Source: Antarcticimicrobium luteum
GTDB taxonomy: Bacteria; Pseudomonadota; Alphaproteobacteria; Rhodobacterales; Rhodobacteraceae
Direction of reading: 5' to 3'
DNA: 63,345 bases
Assembly (NCBI RefSeq): GCF_004358185.1
Contig: NZ_SMUV01000051.1
Location: forward strand, 1-63,345
The notes beneath the pieces were generated by a model, which ran no database searches, had not been told where the DNA came from, and was given only the letters and a program-made list of their open reading frames with translations. The position numbers and the translations under genes were made by a program. Positions 39,858 to 48,823 of the stretch are shown in pieces. Positions within the stretch are counted from its first letter, which is position 1; each line of letters opens with the position of its first letter.

Positions 39858-42200
39858 TTAGGCACGTACCCGCGCACGTTGCTGCATCCGCGCATAGAGC
39901 TCGACCTGGGCTTCATGTTCCAGCTCTACAACGATAGCATAGCGTTGCAGCACTTCTTGGTCTGATGCCCAACCACCAACACAACGCACCACAAGAAAAT
40001 ACTCATTTCCATACTGTGCTGTGTCCTGAGTGAACTTCACACTCGAGGTTTGGATCGTGTTCCGGTCTCGCCGTTTTGGCCCCGGCTCCAGCTTGCAATT
40101 GTATCGCCCGGCGATTTCAGCGGGCTCGGTATCTGCACCGGTATGGGACCTGAAGTGTTCAAAAACCTGGTTGGAGGGGCATCCGCGGATTAGTCGGTAA
40201 TTCATCCTTGTGCCGATATACTCTGCGCGAGTGCGTTTCACAGGCGGATCGAAGGCCAGAGAAACATGAATCCGGCGCGCCCCGTTACCTTGAAAATCGC
40301 CCGGGATGGGCACTTGGTAGATCGCAAATTGGTCCATTCCGAGACTGTCTTCAGCGTAGAGGACAACTCGATGATCGTCTGAGTAGCTCGCTTTACCTGC
40401 ATTCACGAGGCCATTGCCAAAAATCTGTTCTCGCTCGATATCGGCGATGCCGTCGAGTCGCCGCAGCGTCGCTTCAGGCACTTGTGCTGATCCAGCCATG
40501 AGCGCTTTGATGAGGTTGGCGGATGCATCTGGCAAAGCGCGAAGAATTTGCGCGGCTTTATGAGCAAGATGAGGACCGGCAAACGATGTCCCGGTTTTGC
40601 TCACAATAAGCTGCCGCTGGAAGTCTGCATGTGTTGTTAGAACACCAGCGTTGGGCAGGACAGGGGCACGTTGTAGTCGGCGCCCGACCGCGTCAAACAC
40701 CAAAGTGCCACCATAATCGACAAAGTCTGGTTTTTTGATGCCACCGCCACCTGGTCCCACCCGGGAAAACGGTGACGGCTCATCTGGCTGTGTAATGGTC
40801 TGAATGTGAACGTCAAACTCATGTTCGGGACCAAGACCGCTGGAGTTTGCCAATGACCCAACGGTGACGGCATTGACTGCCCCGGCGGGCTCGCACACCC
40901 TGTTCGCGGTCTCTAGAAGATAACGCGGGTATTGAGTGACCCCCTGCTCGAGGGCGTTGCCGCCACGGGGATCCCGGTTTCCAGCGGAAACGATAATCAT
41001 CACATCAAGTTCGCGGGCCAACTCGTCAAGCGTCGTAGCCCACGGGCCAACCCGGCCACGTTCGTACCTGGCCCGCACGTCACCCAGCGAAATGACGAAG
41101 AGACGGCAGCCATATGTATTCCGCAGCCGTTCAATTGTGGTCCGCATTTGCGTCGGTAGGGTCCGCCGGTCAAAAAACTGCCCCTGATCCGTGACGACTT
41201 TGGCCGAGACAATGCGCGCCGATGGTTGCAGCTCGGGCAAACCCAGCTGTAGTCGCAGATCGCCGAAACGTGCCATCCCTGCAACGGCAGTACCGTGGCC
41301 GAAGACGTCAGCTGTTCCGAGTGCGCTTTCTGGAAAACCTTCTTGGGCCACGATACCGCCTATGAGAAGCGGGTTGTCGTTCACGCCGCTATCAAGAATA
41401 CCGATAATCGGTAATTCCTCTTCTTCGGCAGCAACCGGGGGCAGATCCCCGATGGCAAAGTCTTCGGGCGGCTCCATCACGATGTCTGGCTGGGGTGGAA
41501 AATCGACAAACGCAACTTGGGGAATTGCGAGGACAGGGCGAAGCGTTTGTCCGCGTGCTCGCACACGGGCAATTGTGATCGATGGTCCGGAGTAGAGATC
41601 GTATAGCTCGCCACCCTGTTCTTCGACCCAGGCTACAATCTCTTCGGCAAGCGTTCGGCGCGCCTGCGGCGGACCAAACTCCCAAAGTTCGATATCGACG
41701 ACGTATTCGGTGTTATCCTGAAAGTCATCTGCTTCGATAAAGCCATCTTCCCGCGCACGAACTCCAATTCGGTCGCGCGGTGCAACAGTAGCAATATCAC
41801 CGATCCGGTCGATGAAGCTGGCGTAGCGGCGATTGATTTGACCGTCTGGAATCGGGCCCTCATACTCGTTGAGACGGAAGCGAAAATCTTGCAGGTCATC
41901 TGTGGATGCAAAAAGCACAAGCGTGTTGTCGTCATCGGTTGACAGAACGGTCAAGCCGAGCCCCTCCCAATCCTCTTCCATGGTTGCCCCAGACATTTCA
42001 ACACGCAGGATAAGGGCAGGGTCTACGAAACGAGGGGGGCGCTGCTGTGCACGCTGGTCCTGAACAGCTTGATCAATTTCTTGTCGGACACGTCCGCCCT
42101 GGCCGCCGCCGCGCGCGGGGGCAGGCGGGACCATACCATGTTTGCGGCGGTCAAAACTCTCTGGAAGACGCACCAAAGGCAGGTGTTGATGCTGGGGCAA
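39858..42200 (-). CDS. ietS: Subtilisin-like protease, IetS-type toxin/defence partner
   Basis: A 780-residue S8-family protease with the complete catalytic triad: Asp in PIIGILDSGVND (near 266), His in VFGHGTAVAGM (near 302) and Ser in SKTGTSFAGPHLA (near 540). No signal peptide is visible, so it should be cytoplasmic, which is unusual for subtilases. The N-terminal 250 residues are a separate domain and the C-terminal 180 are beta-rich. Paired with an AAA ATPase gene 8 bases upstream, it matches ietAS, where the protease is toxic and the ATPase protects; related pairs were reported as phage defence. Confidence 0.85.
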   Translation of the reverse strand: MPQHQHLPLVRLPESFDRRKHGMVPPAPARGGGQGGRVRQEIDQAVQDQRAQQRPPRFVDPALILRVEMSGATMEEDWEGLGLTVLSTDDDNTLVLFASTDDLQDFRFRLNEYEGPIPDGQINRRYASFIDRIGDIATVAPRDRIGVRAREDGFIEADDFQDNTEYVVDIELWEFGPPQARRTLAEEIVAWVEEQGGELYDLYSGPSITIARVRARGQTLRPVLAIPQVAFVDFPPQPDIVMEPPEDFAIGDLPPVAAEEEELPIIGILDSGVNDNPLLIGGIVAQEGFPESALGTADVFGHGTAVAGMARFGDLRLQLGLPELQPSARIVSAKVVTDQGQFFDRRTLPTQMRTTIERLRNTYGCRLFVISLGDVRARYERGRVGPWATTLDELARELDVMIIVSAGNRDPRGGNALEQGVTQYPRYLLETANRVCEPAGAVNAVTVGSLANSSGLGPEHEFDVHIQTITQPDEPSPFSRVGPGGGGIKKPDFVDYGGTLVFDAVGRRLQRAPVLPNAGVLTTHADFQRQLIVSKTGTSFAGPHLAHKAAQILRALPDASANLIKALMAGSAQVPEATLRRLDGIADIEREQIFGNGLVNAGKASYSDDHRVVLYAEDSLGMDQFAIYQVPIPGDFQGNGARRIHVSLAFDPPVKRTRAEYIGTRMNYRLIRGCPSNQVFEHFRSHTGADTEPAEIAGRYNCKLEPGPKRRDRNTIQTSSVKFTQDTAQYGNEYFLVVRCVGGWASDQEVLQRYAIVVELEHEAQVELYARMQQRARVRA

Positions 42201-42208
42201 ATGTCATC

Positions 42209-43195
42209 TCACGCTTTGTGGGTTAATTTCCGGATGCGCATGCGACGACGATCGGCATATCGGATGGCTTCCCTAAAATGCTTCTTAGAAATGGTTTTTC
42301 GGCGGGCAAGTACCGCGAGCTTTTTGGCCTGATTGCAGATCTTTTCGAGCTCTGCATAGGAATAATCAGTGGTGCTCTGCACCATGTCCTCAATGTCGAA
42401 ATCGAGAGTGACGTTTTTCATCGCATTGATGAGGTATTTCCGCGTCATGTTCTCATCGGGGTGATCAAACCAAACTACCTCGTCAAAGCGACGCCAGATC
42501 GCAGGATCGAGCTGGCCGTCCAAGTTTGTCGCTGCGATAAGAAAACCGCTTGGCTGAATTTGATCAATGAAAATCAGAAGTGAGTTGACGACGCGGCGCA
42601 ACTCACTGTGGTCGTTTCCTTCTTCACGAGATCGGGCAAGCGCATCGAACTCATCGAAAAACAAGACACTGGGTTGCCTGCGAGCGAACTCAAACGTCTT
42701 GCGAATATTGGAAGCAGTCTCACCAAGAAAGGACGATATCAGGCGATCGAGTTTGACGTGAAAGAATGGCAGACCAAGCTGGCCAGCAAAAATCTCTGCA
42801 CAGAGAGTTTTGCCGGTGCCGGGAGGGCCACAGAAGAGCAGCTTCGAGCGCACGGGCAGGCCGTTTCGTTTGATCATGTCGCTCTTGCGATATTCCTCGA
42901 TCAAACCTGAAAAAAGGCTGACATTCTCAATGCTAAGCTGGATGTCCTCTGGAGAGAAGCGGGGTTCAACGCGCTGGATGAACTCGTTCGCGTCATCAGG
43001 GAAAGGGACAAGACGGCTAAACTCTTTCGGAGCGGTACTGCTGGACAATCCATCTAGGGCCTTGCGCAGCCCTCGCGCGAGAACCTTGTTATTCTTCTTC
43101 TCTTCTTCGGTGATGATTTGTTCGACAACGGCTCGGAACTCATCGTCCCGACCGTAATTCAGCAAAAGCTTCTTCATCAATTCGCCACGAGCCAT
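42209..43195 (-). CDS. ietA: AAA+ ATPase, IetA-type antitoxin/defence partner
   Basis: A 328-residue AAA+ ATPase. Walker A is FCGPPGTGKTLCAEI (near residue 124), Walker B VLFFDEFDALARSREEG (near 181), followed by sensor 1 in LIAATNLDGQLD and an Arg pair in IWRRFDEVVW. The N-terminal 90 residues are a helical partner-binding domain. The start is fixed by a perfect AGGAGG site seven bases upstream. In the ietAS module of Ti plasmids the ATPase neutralises the protease and confers stability and incompatibility. Confidence 0.85.
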   Translation of the reverse strand: MARGELMKKLLLNYGRDDEFRAVVEQIITEEEKKNNKVLARGLRKALDGLSSSTAPKEFSRLVPFPDDANEFIQRVEPRFSPEDIQLSIENVSLFSGLIEEYRKSDMIKRNGLPVRSKLLFCGPPGTGKTLCAEIFAGQLGLPFFHVKLDRLISSFLGETASNIRKTFEFARRQPSVLFFDEFDALARSREEGNDHSELRRVVNSLLIFIDQIQPSGFLIAATNLDGQLDPAIWRRFDEVVWFDHPDENMTRKYLINAMKNVTLDFDIEDMVQSTTDYSYAELEKICNQAKKLAVLARRKTISKKHFREAIRYADRRRMRIRKLTHKA

Positions 43196-43298
43196 TCGGC
43201 GCCCTCCTAGGCTCAAGATTAGCGAAAACCTACAGGGGAAACCACCAAATATTGCGCAGCAGAGTAGTCATTGTGTTCCTTGCTAGTCTCTAGTGGGG

Positions 43299-44375
43299 TC
43301 ACCGGCGCCCCAACCTTCCAAGTCTGGCCAGCTGCGCCAGCATTTTTGACCCCGAGTTAGCGGATCCTGTTCCTCCTGCGGAACCCGTCTGCCCCATGCC
43401 TTGTCTCACGGGCATCTGCTGCACGCCGAAGAACTGCCGCGCCCTGAGGGCGGCGTATTCTGCGCCACTTGCCCCGCCGATCAGATAGCGATTGTAGGCC
43501 TGCTGGCTGCCCATTGCGGCGCGGGCAAAGCTGTAGCCGCCGCCGAGACCACCGGAGAGGGCGGGCATCATGATGTTTCCGGAGATCGCGCGGACGATGA
43601 AGGGCGTGGCAATGATGAAGCCCTTGGCCATGAGGACCATCATGAAGAAGGGGATGAGCGCGCCTATGTTTGAAGCCCCTTCCGGGTCGCCAAGCTCACC
43701 GATCAGAGCGGAAGAGACGCCAGTGATCGTTGCGAACACCCCTGCGACGACGATTGGGTAGAGTGCGAAGGAAACCAGTGCCGACAGCCAGCGTGCGAAG
43801 TAATCTTTAGTCACCTCGAAGAGGGTGAGGAAGATCATCACCGGCGCGATCCCGATTAGAAGTGCGATCATCAGGCGGGATGCCACAAGGATGAAGGCGG
43901 CCAGCCCGCCGAGTATCGAGAGCAAGAGGACCCCGACAATGTCGAGCATGGCGCCGGCCATCCAGTTCAACTCTGAACCTGCGGCATTCAAGTAGTCCCC
44001 CAACTCGGCGATCAAACGGTCGAATTCTTCGGCGAAAGTTCCAGAAGGGCCAGGAGTTCCACCGCCGACCGAAGCCACGAGCGCCCCCGCAATGCTGTCG
44101 ATCCCGGCCAGGATGGCGGAGGAGAGGGCATTGAACTGCACCCAGTTGGTCGCGAATATCCCGATGAGCCCGATCTTGACCGCGAGCCAAAAGGCCGTGC
44201 GCCCGTCCATCGCCTTGTACTGGTAGATCATGTTCAGGAAGACGAGGATCACCACGAGTGTTGTTCCCAGTACCAGAAGTGTGCCCACCGTTGCCGCAAC
44301 CGATCCGAACTGGGTTTCGGCGGCGGTGTCGAGATAGCCCTGGGAGGTTTCAACGAAATAGGTGACGACGCTCAT
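43299..44375 (-). CDS. virB6: VirB6-type inner-membrane channel protein
   Basis: A 358-residue polytopic protein with at least six hydrophobic segments, for example GTLLVLGTTLVVILVFLNMI and IVGVLLLSILGGLAAFILVA. The central region ALLIGIAPVMIFLTLFEVTK matches TrbL/VirB6. The Gly/Gln-rich C-terminus is cytoplasmic or disordered. VirB6 forms part of the inner-membrane translocation channel. It is the last gene of the virB operon, next to ietA, with a 12-base gap from the gene before it. Confidence 0.9.
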   Translation of the reverse strand: MSVVTYFVETSQGYLDTAAETQFGSVAATVGTLLVLGTTLVVILVFLNMIYQYKAMDGRTAFWLAVKIGLIGIFATNWVQFNALSSAILAGIDSIAGALVASVGGGTPGPSGTFAEEFDRLIAELGDYLNAAGSELNWMAGAMLDIVGVLLLSILGGLAAFILVASRLMIALLIGIAPVMIFLTLFEVTKDYFARWLSALVSFALYPIVVAGVFATITGVSSALIGELGDPEGASNIGALIPFFMMVLMAKGFIIATPFIVRAISGNIMMPALSGGLGGGYSFARAAMGSQQAYNRYLIGGASGAEYAALRARQFFGVQQMPVRQGMGQTGSAGGTGSANSGSKMLAQLARLGRLGRR

Positions 44376-44387
44376 GACGGGGCTGCC

Positions 44388-44801
44388 TTACCAATTGCCT
44401 GCGGTTTCGCAGATGGCTTTAGCCTCAAGGCGAACGTCGTTGGCGCGGCGGTTGTAGGCGTCGGATGCTTCCAGCATTTTCCAGCGTTCGTCACTCGCGT
44501 GCTGCTCATGAAACTCCGCCTCGGCCGCGTCCCAAAACGGGAACCGGATTTCGCAGGCGCAGTTGCCGATCTCGACGATGCGCTCGAGATTCTGGGCGCG
44601 GTAGATGTCTTGAACCAACACGCGCTGATAGGCTTGGCGCAGGGGGATCTCCTGCATCCACATGGGTTCAGCGGGCCGGTCTGGACAGACGTCGAAACTG
44701 CGCTCGAGGGTCGGCACGAGATTGCGCTCAGCGAAGCCGGGTGCCGACGTCAGGCCCAGAACCAGCGCAGTCAGTACAAGGGTACAGCCCGCCTGCCTCA
44801 T
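44388..44801 (-). CDS. Exported protein in the virB operon, unknown function
   Basis: A 137-residue protein with a signal peptide (CTLVLTALVLGLTSAPGFA, cleaved near residue 24). The mature part has four Cys (CPDRP, NCACEI, AICETAG) that could form disulfides, and a helical C-terminal half. It is translationally coupled by ATGA to the DUF4177 gene. Its place before virB6 suggests a periplasmic assembly factor or a minor pilus component, which is inference. Confidence 0.7.
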   Translation of the reverse strand: MRQAGCTLVLTALVLGLTSAPGFAERNLVPTLERSFDVCPDRPAEPMWMQEIPLRQAYQRVLVQDIYRAQNLERIVEIGNCACEIRFPFWDAAEAEFHEQHASDERWKMLEASDAYNRRANDVRLEAKAICETAGNW

Positions 44802-44992
44802 GTCTTGGATCCGGCGGGTGTGGTCTCGCGCTTCAGGAAGACAGTGTGTCCCACGTTGGCGAATTCCGAGGAGCTGATCGACACGACCTCCCAGCCTTCT
44901 GCACCTTTGGCATTCAGGCTGGCCTGCATGTCAGCGAGGCTGGTCTTACGGGTCATGGGGAAACTAAGGATGTCATATTCAAAGGTCTTCAT
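44798..44992 (-). CDS. DUF4177 domain protein
   Basis: A 64-residue protein with the DUF4177 pattern: an N-terminal strand FEYDILSFP, then MQASLNAKGAEGWEVVSISS and a final strand HTVFLKRET. The function of the family is unknown. It overlaps virB11 and the next exported-protein gene by four bases each, so it is expressed with the secretion operon. Confidence 0.8.
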   Translation of the reverse strand: MKTFEYDILSFPMTRKTSLADMQASLNAKGAEGWEVVSISSSEFANVGHTVFLKRETTPAGSKT

Positions 44993-45975
44993 TGGGATGC
45001 TCCGATTTCGCTTGTGCCGGGGAGGTAGAATTCGGTGATACCGCGCCGGCCGTCATGACGACCGGCCTGGATGATCACGTCGATGGAGTTCTCGATGTAC
45101 TGGATCATGTCCGCATAGGTCATCGGGATCTCGGTCTTGAGTGCGGCGATGGCCAGACGCTGCACGGCAAGTTGCGGGGTTTCTGCGTGCAGCGTGGTCA
45201 TTGACCCGCCATGGCCAGTGTTGATCGCCTCGAGGAAGGTCATGGCCTCCTTGCCGCGCACCTCGCCCAGGATGATCCGGTCGGGGCGCATGCGCAACGT
45301 TGCGGTGAGCAGCACATCGGCGGTCTGGAACTCCGCATCGCGATTGGCGATGAGGGTCACGGCGTTGGGCTGGGTCGGCAGAAGCTCGGCGGCTTCCTCG
45401 ATGGTGACGATGCGTTCCTCGGATGGCACGTGCGACAGGATCTTGCGCGCGGCCACGGTCTTGCCGGTGGAGGTGCCGCCCGAGACGATCATGTTGAGCT
45501 TGTTGTCGACGCAGAAGGCCAGCGCATCGTCGATCACGCCCGCGGCCACCACTTCGCGCAGTTCGTGGGTTTTCTCGAGGCGGAGTTCTTCAAGCTTGCG
45601 TTCCTTGCCGTAGAGGAAATCAAGCGCAATCCCGTCAAGCGGCAGGCTTGAGAAGAACCGAAGGCTGATCGACATGGCCGAGAGCACGGCAGGCGGGGTG
45701 ATGACCTGTGCGCGGATCGGGCGCCCCTTGTAGGTGATCGAGACCGAGACGATCGGGCGGTCCTTGCTCAACGTTGTGTTGGCGGAGGAGGCGATCTGGT
45801 TGCCGAGGTCCTTCACGTCCGTCGCGGTCAGCGCCTGGTCCAGCTTTCGCATGAAATGATCGCCCTGGAATTCGCCCCAGCAGGAGCCGTCGGGGTTGAT
45901 GCAGATCTCGATGACATCGTCGCGGGCGGCGGCTTCGATCCGGTCGAGGGAGGTTTCGAGATAGCTCAGCGACAT
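44989..45975 (-). CDS. virB11: VirB11 ATPase
   Basis: A 328-residue hexameric traffic ATPase. Walker A is VSGGTSTGKTVAAR (near residue 166), followed by ERIVTIEEAAELLP, the His-box region MTFLEAINTGHGGSMTTLHA and RPDRIILGEVRGKEA as the Walker B/Asp-box region. It powers pilus assembly and DNA transfer together with VirB4 and VirD4. It lies four bases after virB10. The gene is complete. Confidence 0.93.
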   Translation of the reverse strand: MSLSYLETSLDRIEAAARDDVIEICINPDGSCWGEFQGDHFMRKLDQALTATDVKDLGNQIASSANTTLSKDRPIVSVSITYKGRPIRAQVITPPAVLSAMSISLRFFSSLPLDGIALDFLYGKERKLEELRLEKTHELREVVAAGVIDDALAFCVDNKLNMIVSGGTSTGKTVAARKILSHVPSEERIVTIEEAAELLPTQPNAVTLIANRDAEFQTADVLLTATLRMRPDRIILGEVRGKEAMTFLEAINTGHGGSMTTLHAETPQLAVQRLAIAALKTEIPMTYADMIQYIENSIDVIIQAGRHDGRRGITEFYLPGTSEIGASQ

Positions 45976-45979
45976 GGGC

Positions 45980-47359
45980 TCAGAATATCTCCAGATCGCG
46001 GTCGACCATCACGGTGACGCGCGCGCCCTGGTCGACATAGATGACCGGGCCGATGGAGAGGTAGTCGCCGATCACGCTGTCCGTGGCATCGGCAAGATCA
46101 TCGCCCACGTCTTCCAGCACATCCGCCGCGGACTCGTCCTGAACATTTGCGGCGGCAGCACTTGGGGCTGCGGAGATCAGCGAAATCAAAGCTGCCGACC
46201 CGAAGCGCTCATCAAAGCGCGTGTCGACAAAGCCGGTCACGCCGGAGCGGCCAAGTTCATCACCTCCGAAGGAACTGATCTGGATGGTTTGGTTGTCAGG
46301 CAGGATGATCCGGTCCCAGGCGATGGTGACCCGGCGCTGCGCGATATCGACGCCAGAGCGATAGCGACCGATCAGGCGGGAGCCTCGCGGGATCAAAAGG
46401 CGCGCGCCATCGAAACTGAACACGTCTTCGGAAACAACGGCCCGGGTCTGGCCGGGCAGGGAGCTGTCGAGGGCGGTTTCCATGACGGCCTGGATCATCG
46501 TGCCCTGGATGATTGTGTTGGACGGGTTGGCAATGACCTCAGCTTGCGTCACCGACGTGGGCAGCGCGCCGTTCAGCACGAAATCTGTAACCTCGCCAAA
46601 AGTCCGTTCGGTCAGAGCCGTCTCATTTGCGCCCGAGGTACCGCCAAAGGCGATGGTGGGCGACGCGATCCGGCGTTCCTGGAACGCCCGTTCCTCTGCG
46701 GCGCGGCGTTCCAGCTCGGCTATGCGCCGGGCTTCTTCCTCCCGACGCAGTCGCTCTTGCTCACGTGCGCGCAGCTCATCTTCCGTGGGGCCCGCTGGGG
46801 CGGGTTGGGGTCGGCTGGCCTCGAGTTGGGCCAGTTCCAGATCCATGCGGAGTTGGTCAAGGCTGCGATCCCGCGCCGTCAGTTCGTCCTGGAATCGTTG
46901 CTGTGCGGCTTCCGAGGCGGCTTGGAGCGCAGTGATCTGAGCGGTCAGCGCGTCGATCGCCTCTGCGGCGGCGGTGTCTTCCTCGACGACCGGCTCGGGG
47001 GCGTTGCGCAATTCCTCGATCTGATCCTGCAGCGCGGTGATCTGCGCCAAAAGCTCAGCATTGGGCTCGACCGGATCGGGTGCGACGAACACAACCTCGG
47101 GCTCGGGCGGGGGCAAGGTCTCGATGGCGCCGAACCCGTCGCCTTCGTTCTGGAACACGTCCGGCGTGGCCGTGGGAAGGGCTTCCTCTTCCTCGGGTTG
47201 GGACATGAGATAGAGCAACGCACCGCCCGCGCCGATCACGAGGACGACGACCAAAGCGAGCAGCGGTGAGCGCCGTGGGGCAGGGGGCGAACCAGCGCCC
47301 TTGCCTTGTTCTAGAGCAGCAAGGCGTTTCTCGAGGTCTGCGTTTCCAGTATCGCTCAT
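45980..47359 (-). CDS. virB10: VirB10 core-complex protein
   Basis: A 459-residue protein with a short cytoplasmic N-terminus, one membrane segment (PLLALVVVLVIGAGGALLYL, near residues 32-51), an acidic/Pro-rich and coiled-coil periplasmic region (about 90-230), and the C-terminal beta-barrel domain with LLIPRGSRLIGRYRSGVD and ITIAWDRI-like strands. VirB10 spans both membranes in the core complex. ATG 47359 overlaps the virB9 stop (ATGA) and is preferred over a longer frame. Confidence 0.92.
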   Translation of the reverse strand: MSDTGNADLEKRLAALEQGKGAGSPPAPRRSPLLALVVVLVIGAGGALLYLMSQPEEEEALPTATPDVFQNEGDGFGAIETLPPPEPEVVFVAPDPVEPNAELLAQITALQDQIEELRNAPEPVVEEDTAAAEAIDALTAQITALQAASEAAQQRFQDELTARDRSLDQLRMDLELAQLEASRPQPAPAGPTEDELRAREQERLRREEEARRIAELERRAAEERAFQERRIASPTIAFGGTSGANETALTERTFGEVTDFVLNGALPTSVTQAEVIANPSNTIIQGTMIQAVMETALDSSLPGQTRAVVSEDVFSFDGARLLIPRGSRLIGRYRSGVDIAQRRVTIAWDRIILPDNQTIQISSFGGDELGRSGVTGFVDTRFDERFGSAALISLISAAPSAAAANVQDESAADVLEDVGDDLADATDSVIGDYLSIGPVIYVDQGARVTVMVDRDLEIF

Positions 47360-48153
47360 GAGCCTACCCCCGCAGGTGGTGTGGCCTCGATGCAAACCAC
47401 CTCCTCTCCGATCCGCAGCACCCATTGTCGGTTCACGCCTGAAACCCGGATCACGCCGTCCTCGGTGGCTTGCGTGTTGACCGTGCGCTCACGGCCATTG
47501 GCGTAGCGGAAGATCGCAGGCACCGGCGCGTTCCGCGGAAATTCGAAATACGTAAACGTCCCGTCATCCCAGACACGGGTCGGGGTGAACTCGGTCCGCG
47601 CGCTGGCACCGTAATTATAGTTCGGCGCTTGGGCCGCGATGGCACCTGTGGGGCGGCTGGTATCCTCGGGGTAACGGAACTGGACCACGTAAAAGGTCGG
47701 GCTGCGGGTCTCCTGGACGTTGAAATAATAGCTGCGCCGGTTGGTATAGACGGTCACGTTGGTATGGACGCCGCGCGCGACGGGCTTGATCGCGAAAGCC
47801 TGACCGCCGGGCACGCCGTCAATCTCGAAGCCCTCCGTGTCGCCAGCGATGATCGAACGGATGCTTTCACCCTCTCCAAACTCGACCGTGGTCACATGGG
47901 TGAGCGACACGCTGAGGCGGTAGACCTGACCCTCCTGGTAGGTGGCCAAGCGCACCCGGCTATCGTTGGGACCGCCACGCGGGATGGCTTCGGCGGAGGC
48001 AAGGCCGGGCAACAGGGCAATGACAAAAACAAGCGATCTTGTGAACAACAAACATGCGTTTCCGGAATGAGTTGCGTCGCCAATACCCTGCCGCGCTGCG
48101 CGCTCTCGGGACATTGGCGACAAGATACTTTGAAGTGAATTCCAGAAACGCAT
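47356..48153 (-). CDS. virB9: VirB9 core-complex protein with inserted N-terminal extension
   Basis: A 265-residue VirB9. The family region begins after the signal peptide LLFTRSLVFVIALLPGLASA, followed by PNDSRVRLATYQEGQVYRLS and the C-terminal WDDGTFTYFEFPRNAPVPAI. The ATG overlaps the virB8 stop (TAATG), so it is in its original place. Codons about 3-34 are encoded by a palindromic repeat element (48054-48153), pushing the signal peptide away from the start. Removing the insertion would give a start like MRLLFTRSLVFVIALL. Translation may therefore begin internally, or the extended N-terminus is tolerated. Confidence 0.88.
   Translation of the reverse strand: MRFWNSLQSILSPMSRERAARQGIGDATHSGNACLLFTRSLVFVIALLPGLASAEAIPRGGPNDSRVRLATYQEGQVYRLSVSLTHVTTVEFGEGESIRSIIAGDTEGFEIDGVPGGQAFAIKPVARGVHTNVTVYTNRRSYYFNVQETRSPTFYVVQFRYPEDTSRPTGAIAAQAPNYNYGASARTEFTPTRVWDDGTFTYFEFPRNAPVPAIFRYANGRERTVNTQATEDGVIRVSGVNRQWVLRIGEEVVCIEATPPAGVGS
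48054..48153. repeat. Palindromic repeat element inside virB9, copy 2
   Basis: Outer arms ATGCGTTTCCGGAAT (48054-48068) and ATTCCAGAAACGCAT (48139-48153) pair with one mismatch. The inner core 48077-48123 has GTCGCCAAT/ATTGGCGAC arms and matches the core at 5509-5557. The whole can fold into a hairpin of about 100 bases and is open in the virB9 frame. Confidence 0.75.
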
Positions 48154-48809
48154 TAATTCTCCAATCTGTCGGAGCGGATGGAATATTCGAGGACCGTGAA
48201 GCCGAAGGGGTTGGTCCAGACCTCATCTATGGAGCGGCGGGTCTCGGGGCGGAACTCGAAGAGGAGGGTGGCGGTGAAAAGCCCGGTTTGGACGCCGTTG
48301 ATAGATGTCAGGCGCTTGCGCAGGCGGACCGTCGCGCGGTTGGTTCCGATCCGGTTGATGCTGAGGATCTCCACGTCGAGCCGCGCATTGGGGCCATAGA
48401 CCGTCGGCGGGTAGTTCTCATTGGCGCTGTTCCAGATCTGGCGCAGCCCGCTCTCGGCGGCCGCGTCCGACCGGCGCAGAACGCTGCGGATGCGCAGATC
48501 GTTGTCGAGCTGGTTATAGACCTCCCGGTCGGTCACATAGCGGAACACCTCCGCCTCGATGATCGCCTGGTTGGCGGTCACCGAGGAGGCGCCGACCGAG
48601 GCTTCTGGGAGTGCAAAGCCGGTGGCGGGATCATAGGGCACGACCACAGGCGGCGGATCGACATCGAGAATTGCGACAGTCGCCGCGCTCAGGCATCCGA
48701 GAATGCCGAAGATGAGCCCGATCAGCCCAAGGCGCTGCCAGAGCCGTTCGCGGCGCAGCGCACCATAGACCAGCTCTTCTTCGATGATTTCTTGTTCACT
48801 CGCCACCAT
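48153..48809 (-). CDS. virB8: VirB8 scaffold protein
   Basis: A 218-residue inner-membrane protein with one N-terminal membrane segment (LGLIGLIFGILGCLSAATVA, near residues 27-46) and a periplasmic NTF2-like domain. Typical parts are VTDREVYNQLDNDLRIRSVL and RATVRLRKRLTSI near the end. VirB8 nucleates assembly of the channel. It ends in TAATG overlapping virB9. Confidence 0.9.
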   Translation of the reverse strand: MVASEQEIIEEELVYGALRRERLWQRLGLIGLIFGILGCLSAATVAILDVDPPPVVVPYDPATGFALPEASVGASSVTANQAIIEAEVFRYVTDREVYNQLDNDLRIRSVLRRSDAAAESGLRQIWNSANENYPPTVYGPNARLDVEILSINRIGTNRATVRLRKRLTSINGVQTGLFTATLLFEFRPETRRSIDEVWTNPFGFTVLEYSIRSDRLEN

Positions 48810-48823
48810 TCATGCCCCCACGA

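Noticed and set aside
45974-47269. 431-codon open frame on the plus strand
   Set aside because: Antisense to virB10; composition is a mirror of the coding strand.
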